Source: an uncultured Bacteroidota bacterium
GTDB lineage: Bacteria; Bacteroidota; Bacteroidia; Chitinophagales; Chitinophagaceae
DNA length: 40,230 nucleotides
Assembly (NCBI GenBank): GCA_903924075.1
Contig: CAIYAG010000269.1
Location: 1-40,230, forward strand
Reading direction: 5' to 3'
This document shows positions 8,775 to 17,432 of the stretch, piece after piece; position 1 is the first letter of the stretch, and every line of letters begins with the position of its first letter. Both the position numbers and the translations under genes were made by a program. The notes below the pieces were generated by a model, which searched no databases, had not been told where the DNA came from, and worked only from the letters and a program-made list of their open reading frames with translations.

Positions 8775-9569
8775 TTATCTGTATTTTTCCATTACTCCCA
8801 AACCAAATAAAGCATAATCATATTTTACAGGATCCGCTGCATCCAAGGTACGCAAGTATTGGGTGAGATCAATTGCGGCAGTCCAGTCTGCTTGTTTACG
8901 ATCTAGTAATTTAAATCTTTTAGCAACCCTTGCAACGTGCACATCAATCGGACAGATGAGTTCTGAAGGTGTGATTTTTTTCCAAATGCCAAAATCAACT
9001 CCATTCTTGTCTTGTCGAACCATCCAGCGCAAGTACATGTTCAAACGCTTGCAACCAGAATTTTTATCAGGCGTAGCGATATGTTTCCTCGTTCTATTGG
9101 GTGCATCTTCGAGTGAGAAAAAATAATGATGAAAATAAATGAGTCCTTGTTCCACTCGATTCTTTTCTGATGCCTTTAAAATTTCTGGTGGGAAAAAGGC
9201 TGACTCAAGACTTTTGTTATTTGAATAGTGATGTTTTAGAAACTCGATACTATATAAAAGATCGGTTGCGTTAAAAGTTCGGTGTTTGAATGCCAGCAAT
9301 TTTTTTAAATCTTCATCGGAATGGTTCAAACAAAAATCATGAGGCGCCATTTGCATCAATTGCATTAATTCCTTCGCCTTATTGATGATGGTGGTTCTAT
9401 TGCCCCATGCGAAAATGGCAGCAAAAAAACCGGCTATTTCAATATCCTGTTTTTTGGAAAATAAATGAGGGATGCAAACAGGGTCTGCATCTATAAAACT
9501 GGGTTGGTTATATCGATCCACTTTTTCATCAAAAAACGCCTTTAATTTCTGCTGGTTATCTAAAGGCAT
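8775..9569 (-). CDS. TIGR02757 family protein (HhH-GPD-like fold)
   Basis: 264 residues, matching the TIGR02757/DUF2400 family common in Bacteroidota. Visible landmarks are FAAIFAWGNRTTIINKAKEL near residue 50, the segment NSGCKRLNMYLRWMVRQD, and ELICPIDVHVARVAKRF. The last is reminiscent of the helix-hairpin-helix/Asp region of base-excision DNA glycosylases, where the Asp of PIDVHV would sit at the catalytic position. A nucleic-acid role is plausible but not established. The gene is divergent from the GH3 gene (115 bases) and upstream of the 94-residue gene. Confidence 0.85.
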   Translation of the reverse strand: MPLDNQQKLKAFFDEKVDRYNQPSFIDADPVCIPHLFSKKQDIEIAGFFAAIFAWGNRTTIINKAKELMQLMQMAPHDFCLNHSDEDLKKLLAFKHRTFNATDLLYSIEFLKHHYSNNKSLESAFFPPEILKASEKNRVEQGLIYFHHYFFSLEDAPNRTRKHIATPDKNSGCKRLNMYLRWMVRQDKNGVDFGIWKKITPSELICPIDVHVARVAKRFKLLDRKQADWTAAIDLTQYLRTLDAADPVKYDYALFGLGVMEKYR

Positions 9570-9684
9570 AAAGCAAGGTTTTTCATTGATTAATTGTGAA
9601 AATTAACCTTTCTGAATTAAATCGAAACATTCTTAATTAACTTTATCACTCATTGCTATATTTTATTCATCAATCACATGCTAT

Positions 9685-11952
9685 ATGAGAAAACAGATTT
9701 TCGCTGCTGCAGTTTTGCTTCTGTCGGCTTCTTTTTTGCAGGCCCAGATAAAAGCACCAGCAACCATTCCTACTTATAAAAATGCTAAAGCTTCCATTAC
9801 TGAGCGGATCAATGATCTTTTAAAGAGAATGACGGTAGAAGAAAAAGCCGGTCAGCTGAATCAAGTAAATGGAGGTGTATTTACCGGACCAGCAGCAAAC
9901 GATCCTGGTCAGAAAGCAAAAATGCAAATGACCCGTGAAGGTAAAGTGGGATCTTTTTTAAATGTCATTGGCGTGAAAGAAACCAAGAATGCTCAAAAAG
10001 TGGCTGTAGAAGAAAGTCGCTTAGGTATCCCTTTACTTTTCGGATTTGATGTGATTCATGGCTATAGAACCATTTTCCCTATTCCTCTTGCAGAAGCCTG
10101 CAGTTGGGATTTAGTGGGCATCGAAAAAAATGCTTCTATCCATGCCAAGGAAGCTGCCTCAGCCGGTGTTCATTGGACCTTTGCACCCATGTGTGATATC
10201 AGCAATGATCCACGTTGGGGTAGGGTAATGGAAGGTGCGGGAGAAGATCCTTATTTGGGTGGAATGATATCTGCAGCAAGAGTAAAGGGTTTGCAGGGAG
10301 ATCTGAGTGATGCGAATCATATCATGTCGACCGTTAAGCACTATGCAGTTTATGGCGCAGTTGAAGCGGGAAGAGAATATAATAATGTGGATGTTTCAAG
10401 AGTGGCTCTTTGGAACAAATATTTACCTCCTTATAAAGCAGCAGTTGGTGCAGGTGCAGCAACTGTGATGAATTCATTTAATGTATTTGATGGTGTTCCT
10501 GCAAGTGGGAACAAATATTTAGTCACTGATGTGCTTGAAAAGAAATGGGGTTTTAAAGGATTTGTGGTGAGCGATTGGGCCAGTTTTGGAGAAATGGTAA
10601 CACATGGTTATGCTGCTGACGCAAAAGATGCAGCATTGAAAGCATTTCAAGCAGGAAGCCATATGGATATGGAAGCAAATGTTACCGGAAAATATCTACC
10701 AGAATTATTGAAGGAAGGTAAGATTACCATGAAGCAATTAGATGAAGCAGTAGCAAGGGTTTTATATTTTAAATTCAAGTTGGGTTTATTTGATGATCCT
10801 TATAAATTTTCAAACGAAGCCAGAGAATCAGCTACATTGTTTAGCGAAGCCAATCGTGCAGTGGCATTAGAAGCAGCAAAGCGTTCTATTATTTTATTGA
10901 AAAATAACCATGATGTATTGCCATTAAATGCATCATCAGGTAGAAAGATCGCTTTGATCGGTCATTATGCAAATAGCAAAGAAGACATGTTCGATTTCTG
11001 GATCGCCAATGGAACTGCGAATGATGCAATAACAGTGTATGATGGTATGCAGAAAAGATTCGGCGCCGCTAATGTTTCATTTAGCAAAGGCTATAATGAT
11101 GATGCAACCACAAACGAGACATTGATCAAAGAAGCTGTTGCAGCCGCAGATAATGCAGATGTTGTTGTGGTAAATATTGGTTTATCTGGTAAGATGGCTG
11201 GAGAAGATAGAGCGCTTGGTAATATTAATATTTCTGATGGACAGGTTGCTTTATTAAAAGCCTTGCAAAAAAATGGCCGCCCAGTTATTGCACTAGTGAA
11301 TAGTGGTAGACCGATGGTGTTAACGCAAATTCAAAATTACACAACTGCCATTTTACAAACATGGATCTTGGGTACTGAAACTGGAGATGCCGTTGCTGCG
11401 GTATTAGCAGGTGATTATAATCCATCAGCAAAAACAGTAATGAGTTTTCCATATGCATTGGGTCAGATTCCTATTTATTATAACCATTTTAATACAGGTC
11501 GCCCAATCCCCGATACAGGTGATCAAGGCTGGAAATCTCGTTACAGAGATCAACCCAATGATCCGTTGTATCCATTTGGATATGGATTGAGTTATACTAA
11601 TTTCACCTATAGTGGCATGTTGATCAACAAAACTGCTATTCAAAAAACCGAACCATTGCAAGTGAGTATCACCGTAAAAAACACTGGTAAATTTGATGGA
11701 GAGGAAGTGGTACAATTATACATCAGAGATATCACCGCATCAATTGTTCGCCCGGTTAAAGAATTAAAAGCCTTCCAGAAAATCTTCTTAAAAGCAGGCG
11801 AGAGCAAAGAAGTGAAATTCACACTAACTGCTAAAGACCTAAGCTTCTATGACGCAGAAGGAAATAGTATCATTGAAGCGGGAGCGTTTAAAGTAATGAT
11901 TGGGGGGAACTCGAAAGATGTGACGGAGAAAGATTTTGAAGTAAGGAATTAG
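9685..11952 (+). CDS. bglX: secreted GH3 beta-glucosidase, BglX-like
   Basis: 755 residues, close to the size of periplasmic BglX. The signal peptide (IFAAAVLLLSASFLQAQ) is cleaved after about residue 20. The (beta/alpha)8 domain shows FAPMCDISNDPRWGRVMEG, the substrate-binding KHYA, and the nucleophile Asp297 in VVSDWASFG. The second alpha/beta domain carries NIGLSGKMAGEDRA, the likely source of the acid/base residue. A C-terminal fibronectin-type-III-like domain (VSITVKNTGKFDGEEVVQLY) completes the BglX architecture. It should release terminal beta-linked glucose from oligosaccharides in the periplasm or outside. It could finish products of the GH9 enzyme, though the genes are not in one operon. 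The stop codon abuts the first copy of the inverted-repeat element. Confidence 0.92.
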   Translation: MRKQIFAAAVLLLSASFLQAQIKAPATIPTYKNAKASITERINDLLKRMTVEEKAGQLNQVNGGVFTGPAANDPGQKAKMQMTREGKVGSFLNVIGVKETKNAQKVAVEESRLGIPLLFGFDVIHGYRTIFPIPLAEACSWDLVGIEKNASIHAKEAASAGVHWTFAPMCDISNDPRWGRVMEGAGEDPYLGGMISAARVKGLQGDLSDANHIMSTVKHYAVYGAVEAGREYNNVDVSRVALWNKYLPPYKAAVGAGAATVMNSFNVFDGVPASGNKYLVTDVLEKKWGFKGFVVSDWASFGEMVTHGYAADAKDAALKAFQAGSHMDMEANVTGKYLPELLKEGKITMKQLDEAVARVLYFKFKLGLFDDPYKFSNEARESATLFSEANRAVALEAAKRSIILLKNNHDVLPLNASSGRKIALIGHYANSKEDMFDFWIANGTANDAITVYDGMQKRFGAANVSFSKGYNDDATTNETLIKEAVAAADNADVVVVNIGLSGKMAGEDRALGNINISDGQVALLKALQKNGRPVIALVNSGRPMVLTQIQNYTTAILQTWILGTETGDAVAAVLAGDYNPSAKTVMSFPYALGQIPIYYNHFNTGRPIPDTGDQGWKSRYRDQPNDPLYPFGYGLSYTNFTYSGMLINKTAIQKTEPLQVSITVKNTGKFDGEEVVQLYIRDITASIVRPVKELKAFQKIFLKAGESKEVKFTLTAKDLSFYDAEGNSIIEAGAFKVMIGGNSKDVTEKDFEVRN

Positions 11953-12013
11953 TGAAGAGATAAGAGTGAAGAGTGAAGAACGGATAATCAATCGGCTCGA
12001 AATTATTTTTCTT

Positions 12014-12039
12014 AAACCCTAGGCATGCCTAGGGTTTTT
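12014..12039 (+). terminator. hairpin A of repeat copy 1, terminator for the GH3 gene
   Basis: A 24-base perfect palindrome (12014-12037) overlaps a run of five T at 12035-12039 on the plus strand. It lies about 60 bases after the GH3 stop and fits an intrinsic terminator. Confidence 0.7.
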
Positions 12040-12070
12040 CTTTTGAATGAAATACATCTTTTTCTTTAAA

Positions 12071-12091
12071 ACTCTTGGCATAGCCAAGAGT
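12071..12091 (-). terminator. hairpin B of repeat copy 1, weak terminator for the PLP enzyme gene
   Basis: A nine-base-pair stem (ACTCTTGGC/GCCAAGAGT) with loop ATA is followed on the minus strand by only four T. It lies downstream of the gene at 12137-13297. Confidence 0.5.
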
Positions 12092-12136
12092 GAATCGTTT
12101 AGACAATGCCAGTCCGTTCTTCACTCTTCACTAAAA

Positions 12137-13297
12137 TCATCCAATTGCCTGGTTAAGATCTTCTATAAGATCTTCAACGTCTTCAATCCCAACACTCAAC
12201 CTAATCAAAGAGTCTGTTAACCCGTTCTTGATGCGTTCTTCTCTTGGAATGGATGCGTGTGTCATGGTTGCTGGATGATTGATCAGTGATTCAACTCCGC
12301 CCAAACTTTCAGCCAGAGAAAACACTTTGGTGCTACTTAAAACTCTTGTTGCATTTTCAACGCTATCATCTTTTAAAGTAAAACTCATCATGCCACCAAA
12401 CCCGCGCATTTGTTTTTTGGCAATTGCGAAATTGTGATGGTCTTCAAAACCACACCAGTAAACCCTTTGCACTTTAGGATGATTGCGTAAGAAATGGGCG
12501 ATCTTCTCACCGTTCTCACAATGACGTTGCATCCGAACGTGCAAAGTTTTTATACCTCTCAAAACTAAGAAGCAATCCATTGGGCCAGGTACTGCACCGC
12601 TCGACTTTTGAATAAAATAAAGTTGATCACGCAAGTCAGCATCATTCATCATCAAGCAACCTTGGATCAAATCGCTATGACCACCTAAATATTTGGTAGC
12701 TGAATGCATCACAATATCTGCCCCTAGTGTTAATGGATTTTGTAAATAAGGTGATGCAAAAGTATTGTCTACACAAAGTATTGCTTTTGCTTTTTTAGCA
12801 ATTACTGCAACTGCTTCAATGTCGGTAATATTCATGAGTGGATTGGTTGGTGTTTCAATCCAGATCAATTTTGTTTTGGCTGTAATAACTGAGGCAATAT
12901 TGTTTGCATCAGTTGTATCTACGTAAATAAATTTAATACCAAACTTGGCAAATATTTTTGTGAAAAGGCGATAGGTGCCGCCATACATATCATTCGCGGC
13001 AATTACTTCATCACCTGGTTCTAATAATTTAATTACAGCATCGGTTGCTGCAACACCACTGCTGAAAGCCAATCCGAACTTAGCCTGCTCAATTTGCGCA
13101 TAAGCTTCTTCCAATGCTTTTCGGGTTGGATTCTGACTGCGTGCATATTCAAAACCTTTATTAACACCAGGAGCAGCTTGCACAAAAGTGGAGGTTTGAT
13201 AAATAGGAGTCATGATCGCCCCAGTGGATGGATCCGGTTCAGCGCCTGCATGAATATACTTTGTTCCCAGTCTCAAATTATTTTCTTGACTACTCAT
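12137..13297 (-). CDS. metB: cystathionine gamma-synthase / trans-sulfuration PLP enzyme
   Basis: 386 residues, the normal length for the Cys/Met metabolism PLP family. The PLP lysine is Lys202 in MHSATKYLGGHSDL, Asp177 (CVDNTF) binds the pyridine nitrogen, and FEYARSQNPTRKALE binds the phosphate of the neighbouring subunit. The C-terminal SLGGVESLINHPATMTHAS motif is typical. The enzyme joins cysteine to an activated homoserine, or works as a cystathionine gamma-lyase; the two cannot be separated by eye, so the metB symbol is provisional. It lies two bases downstream of the DUF2911 gene, and there is no room for a SAM riboswitch. Transcription ends in the repeat element. Confidence 0.87.
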   Translation of the reverse strand: MSSQENNLRLGTKYIHAGAEPDPSTGAIMTPIYQTSTFVQAAPGVNKGFEYARSQNPTRKALEEAYAQIEQAKFGLAFSSGVAATDAVIKLLEPGDEVIAANDMYGGTYRLFTKIFAKFGIKFIYVDTTDANNIASVITAKTKLIWIETPTNPLMNITDIEAVAVIAKKAKAILCVDNTFASPYLQNPLTLGADIVMHSATKYLGGHSDLIQGCLMMNDADLRDQLYFIQKSSGAVPGPMDCFLVLRGIKTLHVRMQRHCENGEKIAHFLRNHPKVQRVYWCGFEDHHNFAIAKKQMRGFGGMMSFTLKDDSVENATRVLSSTKVFSLAESLGGVESLINHPATMTHASIPREERIKNGLTDSLIRLSVGIEDVEDLIEDLNQAIG

Positions 13298-13299
13298 TG

Positions 13300-13884
13300 T
13301 TATTTCTTTTTAGAAGTTTTTTCATCTACCAACAAAATTGGAAGACTGGTTTTGATATCATCCCAGAGGAAAATCAGGTTGGCGCCATTTTTCCCATCTT
13401 CAAAATACATCGTGAATGCTTCTGCAGGATCGGTGTTTTTTTCAACATCAATATCTGTTCTGATCAGATCCTTTTTACTATCGTAAGTGAAATTGCCCCA
13501 ACAGAAATTGTCTTTATTAATGATGATCGTCCATTTATTTTCGGTTGGTAAACAGTAAACCGTATAACGACCTTTTGGCAATATTTTTCCTCCAATTTTT
13601 AAAGCTTGAAAGGTTTCAATTTCTGTGGCTTCATTAGCGCCTAGTCGCCACATTTCGTTATACTTGATAATTCCGCCAAAAATAGCACGGCCATTTTTAA
13701 GAGGCCTGCCATAAATAATTCTAGCAACTGGTTGGTCTTTTGCTTTGCCACTCATTTTAAGAATGGGATAATTTGCTGGCCAATAGCTCATATCCATCGG
13801 TGATTTATCTAACTCTGTTGGTTTGGGTTGTGCGAAACTCGATAGGGCTAAGAATAGGCAGATCGTTAAAATAAATGGCTTCAT
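13300..13884 (-). CDS. DUF2911 domain protein, secreted
   Basis: 194 residues from the ATG at 13884, which places a signal peptide (FILTICLFLALSSFAQ) at the N-terminus. The open frame reaches 13917, but that adds eleven non-signal residues and would absorb the promoter box at 13915-13922. The mature part matches DUF2911: ARIIYGRPLKNGRAIFGG, WRLGANEATEIETF and LPKGRYTVYCLPTENKWT. Family members are small beta-rich periplasmic or outer-surface proteins of Bacteroidota with unknown function. The gene is followed after two bases by the PLP enzyme gene. Confidence 0.87.
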   Translation of the reverse strand: MKPFILTICLFLALSSFAQPKPTELDKSPMDMSYWPANYPILKMSGKAKDQPVARIIYGRPLKNGRAIFGGIIKYNEMWRLGANEATEIETFQALKIGGKILPKGRYTVYCLPTENKWTIIINKDNFCWGNFTYDSKKDLIRTDIDVEKNTDPAEAFTMYFEDGKNGANLIFLWDDIKTSLPILLVDEKTSKKK

Positions 13885-13914
13885 CGGTAGCAATAATTTA
13901 TGGTAAGTATCAAA

Positions 13915-13922
13915 CAAAGATA
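13915..13922 (-). promoter_or_regulatory. TAnnTTTG -7 promoter box before the DUF2911 gene
   Basis: On the minus strand the sequence is TATCTTTG, a full match to the Bacteroidota sigma-ABfr -7 consensus TAnnTTTG. It lies about 30 bases before the ATG at 13884 and just after the AcpH-like gene. I see no good -33 TTTG partner. Confidence 0.5.
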
Positions 13923-13927
13923 AGTGC

Positions 13928-14521
13928 CTATTGGTTCTGTAATCGCGCTAACTCGATTTGTGCAAATTTTTTAACATCCGGGAAAAAGGCTTCATATTGC
14001 GCTTTAAGAAAGGCATATTCCGATTCAAATATCTCAAAAGCTGGTTTGTGATCTGTGAGGTATTTAGTTCGTCTCACCAATCCGCCAAAACTCTTATCAA
14101 TTGCACCCACATAGCGATAATGAAATAACCAGTTATGCGTACTCATATGTGGTATTTGAGCAGCAAATTTTTCAGGTAAATAGTGGATGTTTTCTTCTAA
14201 ATGAGCGTACACTTTTTGAGTATAGGGTTGCCACTCTATTTCACTTAATTCATTGGTGTCTAGTGCAAGAAAATGATCATACACTACATCCATAAATGCT
14301 CCAGCGTATGTACCCACAGCTGATTTAAAAACCTGTTTGCCAATATGCGTAGCGGAATGTTGATCAGTAAATTGATCAATTGCACGATGTAATCTGATAC
14401 CCTGTTGGATACCAATCGGATAATCGTATTGTTTTTTACCCTTTACATAATCACTGATCATATTGCCCACCAGGATCTCTGGTTGTTCAAAGGAAAGATA
14501 TGCGTGGGCTAGTAAATTCAT
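13928..14521 (-). CDS. acpH: acyl-carrier-protein phosphodiesterase (AcpH-like, DUF479)
   Basis: 197 residues from the ATG at 14521; E. coli AcpH is 193. The N-terminus MNLLAHAYLSF, then GNMISDYVKGK and GIRLHRAIDQFTDQH, are the conserved metal-binding segments of the family, related to HD-type hydrolases. AVGTYAGAFMDVVYDHFLA follows. AcpH removes the 4'-phosphopantetheine arm from holo-ACP. The frame extends to 14566, but that would overlap the upstream gene and put 15 unrelated residues before a very well-conserved N-terminus. It lies 25 bases downstream of the alpha/beta hydrolase gene. Whether the true substrate is ACP is unproven in this phylum. Confidence 0.83.
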   Translation of the reverse strand: MNLLAHAYLSFEQPEILVGNMISDYVKGKKQYDYPIGIQQGIRLHRAIDQFTDQHSATHIGKQVFKSAVGTYAGAFMDVVYDHFLALDTNELSEIEWQPYTQKVYAHLEENIHYLPEKFAAQIPHMSTHNWLFHYRYVGAIDKSFGGLVRRTKYLTDHKPAFEIFESEYAFLKAQYEAFFPDVKKFAQIELARLQNQ

Positions 14522-14546
14522 AGCACAATGATAGTGCAAAAGCCAG

Positions 14547-15986
14547 CTATTTTTTGATACCCTCATTTAAAATCCAGTTTGCAACCATAGAAGCTGCGTC
14601 TGGGGAGAAGGTTTCATCAATGGCTTCGTACGACTGGGCTTTGAATTTTGATGTTTGAAACAAGTGATTTAGTGAAGCAAGCTCTTTTACTTGATAATGC
14701 TTATTTCCAGCTTTCTTTAATGCAGCATCGATACCAGCCAAATTCTCGGTACTGGTAATTTGTATATCGTATGACCCATTCAATGCAAGTACTGGGATCT
14801 TGATTTTTTGAAGATTCTCTGCGGGTTGGTAATTTAAAAAATAGTTAAGCCAGTATAAACCATTTTGAAATTGTTTTGCAACTTTTAAAAAGCTCTCTTC
14901 AGGATTTGCATAAAGTATTTCATTCTCTTTACTGTCTGTCACATTTTTTTTCCAATCTGCATAATTGGCTTTCATTTGATTGGTAATGGTAGTAATATCA
15001 GTTGATGCAGCAAATGGTTCATTCAATTTATTGATGATAGTTGTAGCCAGCGCTTTGTCTGCATCACTAAGGTTGGGTTTGATGATATTTCTACCCATTT
15101 GAAAATTCCAGATATCTTGGCCAGCAATGCCAGGACCAGCTAATAAAACCAAAAAAGCAACCGCCTTATTTTTTGATGCCACCATTGGAGCGATCATGCC
15201 ACCTTCGCTATGGCCTACTAATCCAATTTTGTTTTTATCAATATCCGTTCTGTTCAATAAATAGTTGATGCTATTATTTACATCTCCAGCAAAATCAACG
15301 GATGTAAGTTTAGTAGGATCTCCATTACCCAAATTACTTTTTCCAGCACCACGATCATCAACTCGTAAAACAGCAACGCCTTGTTTGGTTAGAAGGTCGG
15401 CCAAAACTGCATAGGTTTTATGTCCGAACATAGTACCGTCTCTGTCTTGAGTACCACTTCCTGAAATGATAATCACTGTAGGGAAGCTTGTTTGATTGCT
15501 TGGTTTGGTAAGTGTTGCGCCGTAGTGGACGGTTTTTTCCGCGTTATCATATTCCACTTCTTCTGCAATATATCCAAATGGCTCCTTAGGTGTTTGTGGA
15601 CGAACTTTTCCCTCTGCTGCCTTCGGGATCTCATCGTCTTTCAATCTCTTCATGTCTAAAGGAAATGAGCCTGGTCCCTGACTAAATGTTCCTGTTAGTG
15701 CATCTTTACCATCCCAGCTAGCTCGGTAACCGCCTTTAATTAATTGTATTTCGCAAAGCAAACTATCTTTTATCAATTCTGTTTTGTTGACCATTAAGCC
15801 AAATGCTTTCTGATCGGGGCTATCGAATAATGCAGCATACCCTTTATCTGTTTTACTGATGCGAATAACGATACGCAATTTTACAGCTCCTGCTTTGAGC
15901 GTTCCCATCCATGCTCCAGTAATCTCCTGTGCATGCGTGTTAGAAAAAAATAAAACAGTGGCAATTAATATGGTTAGTTTTTTCAT
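14547..15986 (-). CDS. secreted alpha/beta hydrolase (serine peptidase or esterase type)
   Basis: 479 residues from the ATG at 15986, which begins a signal peptide (KLTILIATVLFFSNTHAQ). An upstream start at 16034 would overlap the SdpI gene. Residues ~20-120 form a beta-rich N-terminal domain (GAWMGTLKAGAVKLRIVIRI). The hydrolase domain follows: SGSGTQDRDG near the oxyanion loop, VLRVDDRGAGKSN, the nucleophile elbow GHSEGG, and late Asp (NGSYDIQI) and His (SLNHLFQ) positions for the triad. The organisation resembles secreted acyl-esterases or peptidases of the family annotated alpha/beta hydrolase/CocE-like in Bacteroidota. The substrate is not known. The gap to the upstream SdpI gene is four bases. 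Confidence 0.87.
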   Translation of the reverse strand: MKKLTILIATVLFFSNTHAQEITGAWMGTLKAGAVKLRIVIRISKTDKGYAALFDSPDQKAFGLMVNKTELIKDSLLCEIQLIKGGYRASWDGKDALTGTFSQGPGSFPLDMKRLKDDEIPKAAEGKVRPQTPKEPFGYIAEEVEYDNAEKTVHYGATLTKPSNQTSFPTVIIISGSGTQDRDGTMFGHKTYAVLADLLTKQGVAVLRVDDRGAGKSNLGNGDPTKLTSVDFAGDVNNSINYLLNRTDIDKNKIGLVGHSEGGMIAPMVASKNKAVAFLVLLAGPGIAGQDIWNFQMGRNIIKPNLSDADKALATTIINKLNEPFAASTDITTITNQMKANYADWKKNVTDSKENEILYANPEESFLKVAKQFQNGLYWLNYFLNYQPAENLQKIKIPVLALNGSYDIQITSTENLAGIDAALKKAGNKHYQVKELASLNHLFQTSKFKAQSYEAIDETFSPDAASMVANWILNEGIKK

Positions 15987-15990
15987 TCTT

Positions 15991-16653
15991 TTATTTTGGT
16001 TGTTGTTTTTTAAAGAAGAGATAGGAATAGGCAAATGGAACGATACAAATAATTGCAGTGATACTCATAAATGCAATGAAAGCATATTCTCCTGGTAAAA
16101 AAACAGTGATGATCGTCATAGTACTACCACCCACCATCCACATACTACCCGCTAATTTGTGGGTTTCTCTCCAGTTATCATCGTTCTCCAAAGCCCAGGG
16201 TGTTCTAAATCCTGCGAAATAATTGGGTTTGATATCTTGCATATATTTTCCCATAAAAGCAAAGAAAATACCAAGTGCAGGAAAGATCACTCTTGTGATA
16301 TTATCCGATTTATTTGTTGCCGCGTAGGTGATTACAAAATTGATAAACGACATTAAGAGGGCAAGTGTTAAGCCTAATTTTTGGAAAAGTTCAGGTGATT
16401 GACCTGCAGTTTTTTTCGGATCAATTTTGGGTAAATTGGTAATTAGAAGGTAGCATCCAATAGAAAGCACTGTAAATAAGACTGTCAAAAAAATGAGTGT
16501 TGATTTATCGCTATAATCGTTAGGACGCCCATCCATATCAAAATGTGTGGGTACAATTTTGGGAAGTGTTGGATAAATGGCTGCTAAATATACAATTGGT
16601 ATGATTGATATTATACCAACGATCCAAAGCATCATTGATTTATTGTTTTTCAT
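15991..16653 (-). CDS. SdpI family membrane protein (DUF1648 plus SdpI)
   Basis: 220 residues with six predicted membrane segments. The N-terminal half has the DUF1648 pattern PTHFDMDGRPNDYSDK between segments one and two. The C-terminal half has the SdpI pattern GFRTPWALENDDNWRETHKLAG. In Bacillus, SdpI is an immunity protein against the SdpC toxin and also a signalling protein. Most homologues elsewhere lie without any toxin gene, and I see none here. The start overlaps the stop of the deacetylase gene (ATGA, 16650-16653), so the two are translationally coupled. Confidence 0.88.
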   Translation of the reverse strand: MKNNKSMMLWIVGIISIIPIVYLAAIYPTLPKIVPTHFDMDGRPNDYSDKSTLIFLTVLFTVLSIGCYLLITNLPKIDPKKTAGQSPELFQKLGLTLALLMSFINFVITYAATNKSDNITRVIFPALGIFFAFMGKYMQDIKPNYFAGFRTPWALENDDNWRETHKLAGSMWMVGGSTMTIITVFLPGEYAFIAFMSITAIICIVPFAYSYLFFKKQQPK

Positions 16654-17432
16654 CGTACAACTTTATTTATGGATAAAAAATCATGAATGGTTGAAAATTC
16701 GTAACCCTTAGATTTAAGGTCTGTAATGAATTGGGTTAGCCGATCTAATAAAGGTTGCCCACACAGTTTTCTAGTAAAAGCTGGCAAGCTTAAATTAGTG
16801 ATATCAATAAATTCCCAAGGATGGAAGTACAAACAAACGTACCCGTCTTTTTCGAGTGTTTGAATAGTTAGTTGTTTGAAAAAGGAATAGGGAAAGTTTT
16901 TGAAACTCAACCAGAATAAGGGGATCCTTAGGTTTGGAGAAACAGATGCAGGTATTCTTTTCAGGCCCTGATCCATATACACAGTTCTTGGTAAATGAAG
17001 GTTATTGTATTTACCCGGCAACCAAGTTGGGTTGATTGATGAGTCATATTCATAGCCAGCTTTTATAACTTCCTGCATATCTACAACACGCATGCGGGGC
17101 ATGCGTAGTCCGGTTACAGTTTGTTCGCTGATTTTTTCTAAAGCCAACTTCGATTCCAATAAATGTTCATTATTAAAATGCGAATGATAAAATGTGTGTG
17201 ATGCAATTTCATGCTTTGCTGCATGAGATCGAATGCTCTCTGGAAAATGGTTCGCAAAATTTGCTGTGGTGAAAAGCGTAGTTGGGATTGCTTGCTGATC
17301 AATCATTTTCATAACGGCGTCGAGTCCGTCTTTACCCAATTGCAATTGCTGATCAATAGAAATATTGTATTGATAGTCGAGTGGCATATCAAACTCTTCC
17401 ACATCAAAACTGATCAGTACTTGTGGTCTCAT
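16650..17432 (-). CDS. polysaccharide deacetylase family protein (NodB-like), cytoplasmic
   Basis: 260 residues without a signal peptide. The motif-1 equivalent is SFDVEEFD (Asp10), and motif 2 is SHTFYHSHF (His79, His83). An Arg-rich motif, GLRMPRMRV, replaces the usual RxPYG. The DVEEFD form is typical of deacetylases acting on lipid-linked or nucleotide-linked sugars during glycan synthesis. The gene sits between SdpI and a GtrB-like glycosyltransferase, overlapping both by ATGA (16650-16653 and 17429-17432). It probably deacetylates an amino sugar made or moved by the neighbouring enzymes. Confidence 0.83.
   Translation of the reverse strand: MRPQVLISFDVEEFDMPLDYQYNISIDQQLQLGKDGLDAVMKMIDQQAIPTTLFTTANFANHFPESIRSHAAKHEIASHTFYHSHFNNEHLLESKLALEKISEQTVTGLRMPRMRVVDMQEVIKAGYEYDSSINPTWLPGKYNNLHLPRTVYMDQGLKRIPASVSPNLRIPLFWLSFKNFPYSFFKQLTIQTLEKDGYVCLYFHPWEFIDITNLSLPAFTRKLCGQPLLDRLTQFITDLKSKGYEFSTIHDFLSINKVVR

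Larger units (their letters stand above)
11951..12132 (+). repeat. inverted-repeat element, copy 1, with two hairpins
   Basis: It fills the gap between two convergent genes. A perfect 20-bp inverted repeat bounds it: 11965-11984 (agtgaagagtgaagaacgga) and 12113-12132. The outer part is built of GTGAAGA-type heptamers that begin at the GH3 stop codon. Inside are hairpin A (12014-12037, a perfect 24-base palindrome centred on CCTAGGCATGCCTAGG) and hairpin B (12071-12091, ACTCTTGGC-ATA-GCCAAGAGT). A second copy lies in inverse orientation at 23333-23534. It has no coding capacity. It could be a non-autonomous mobile element or a REPIN-like repeat; its position makes it also a double terminator. 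Confidence 0.85.

Noticed and set aside
12100-13320. SAM-responsive riboswitch for the metB-like gene
   Set aside because: Only two bases separate it from the DUF2911 gene and no box-like folded leader is visible.
13094-13551. Open frames on the plus strand over the metB/DUF2911 junction
   Set aside because: They are antisense shadows of two well-supported genes and have no family features.
15991-16653. SdpI toxin-immunity pair
   Set aside because: No small toxin-like gene or SdpC-like product is next to it.
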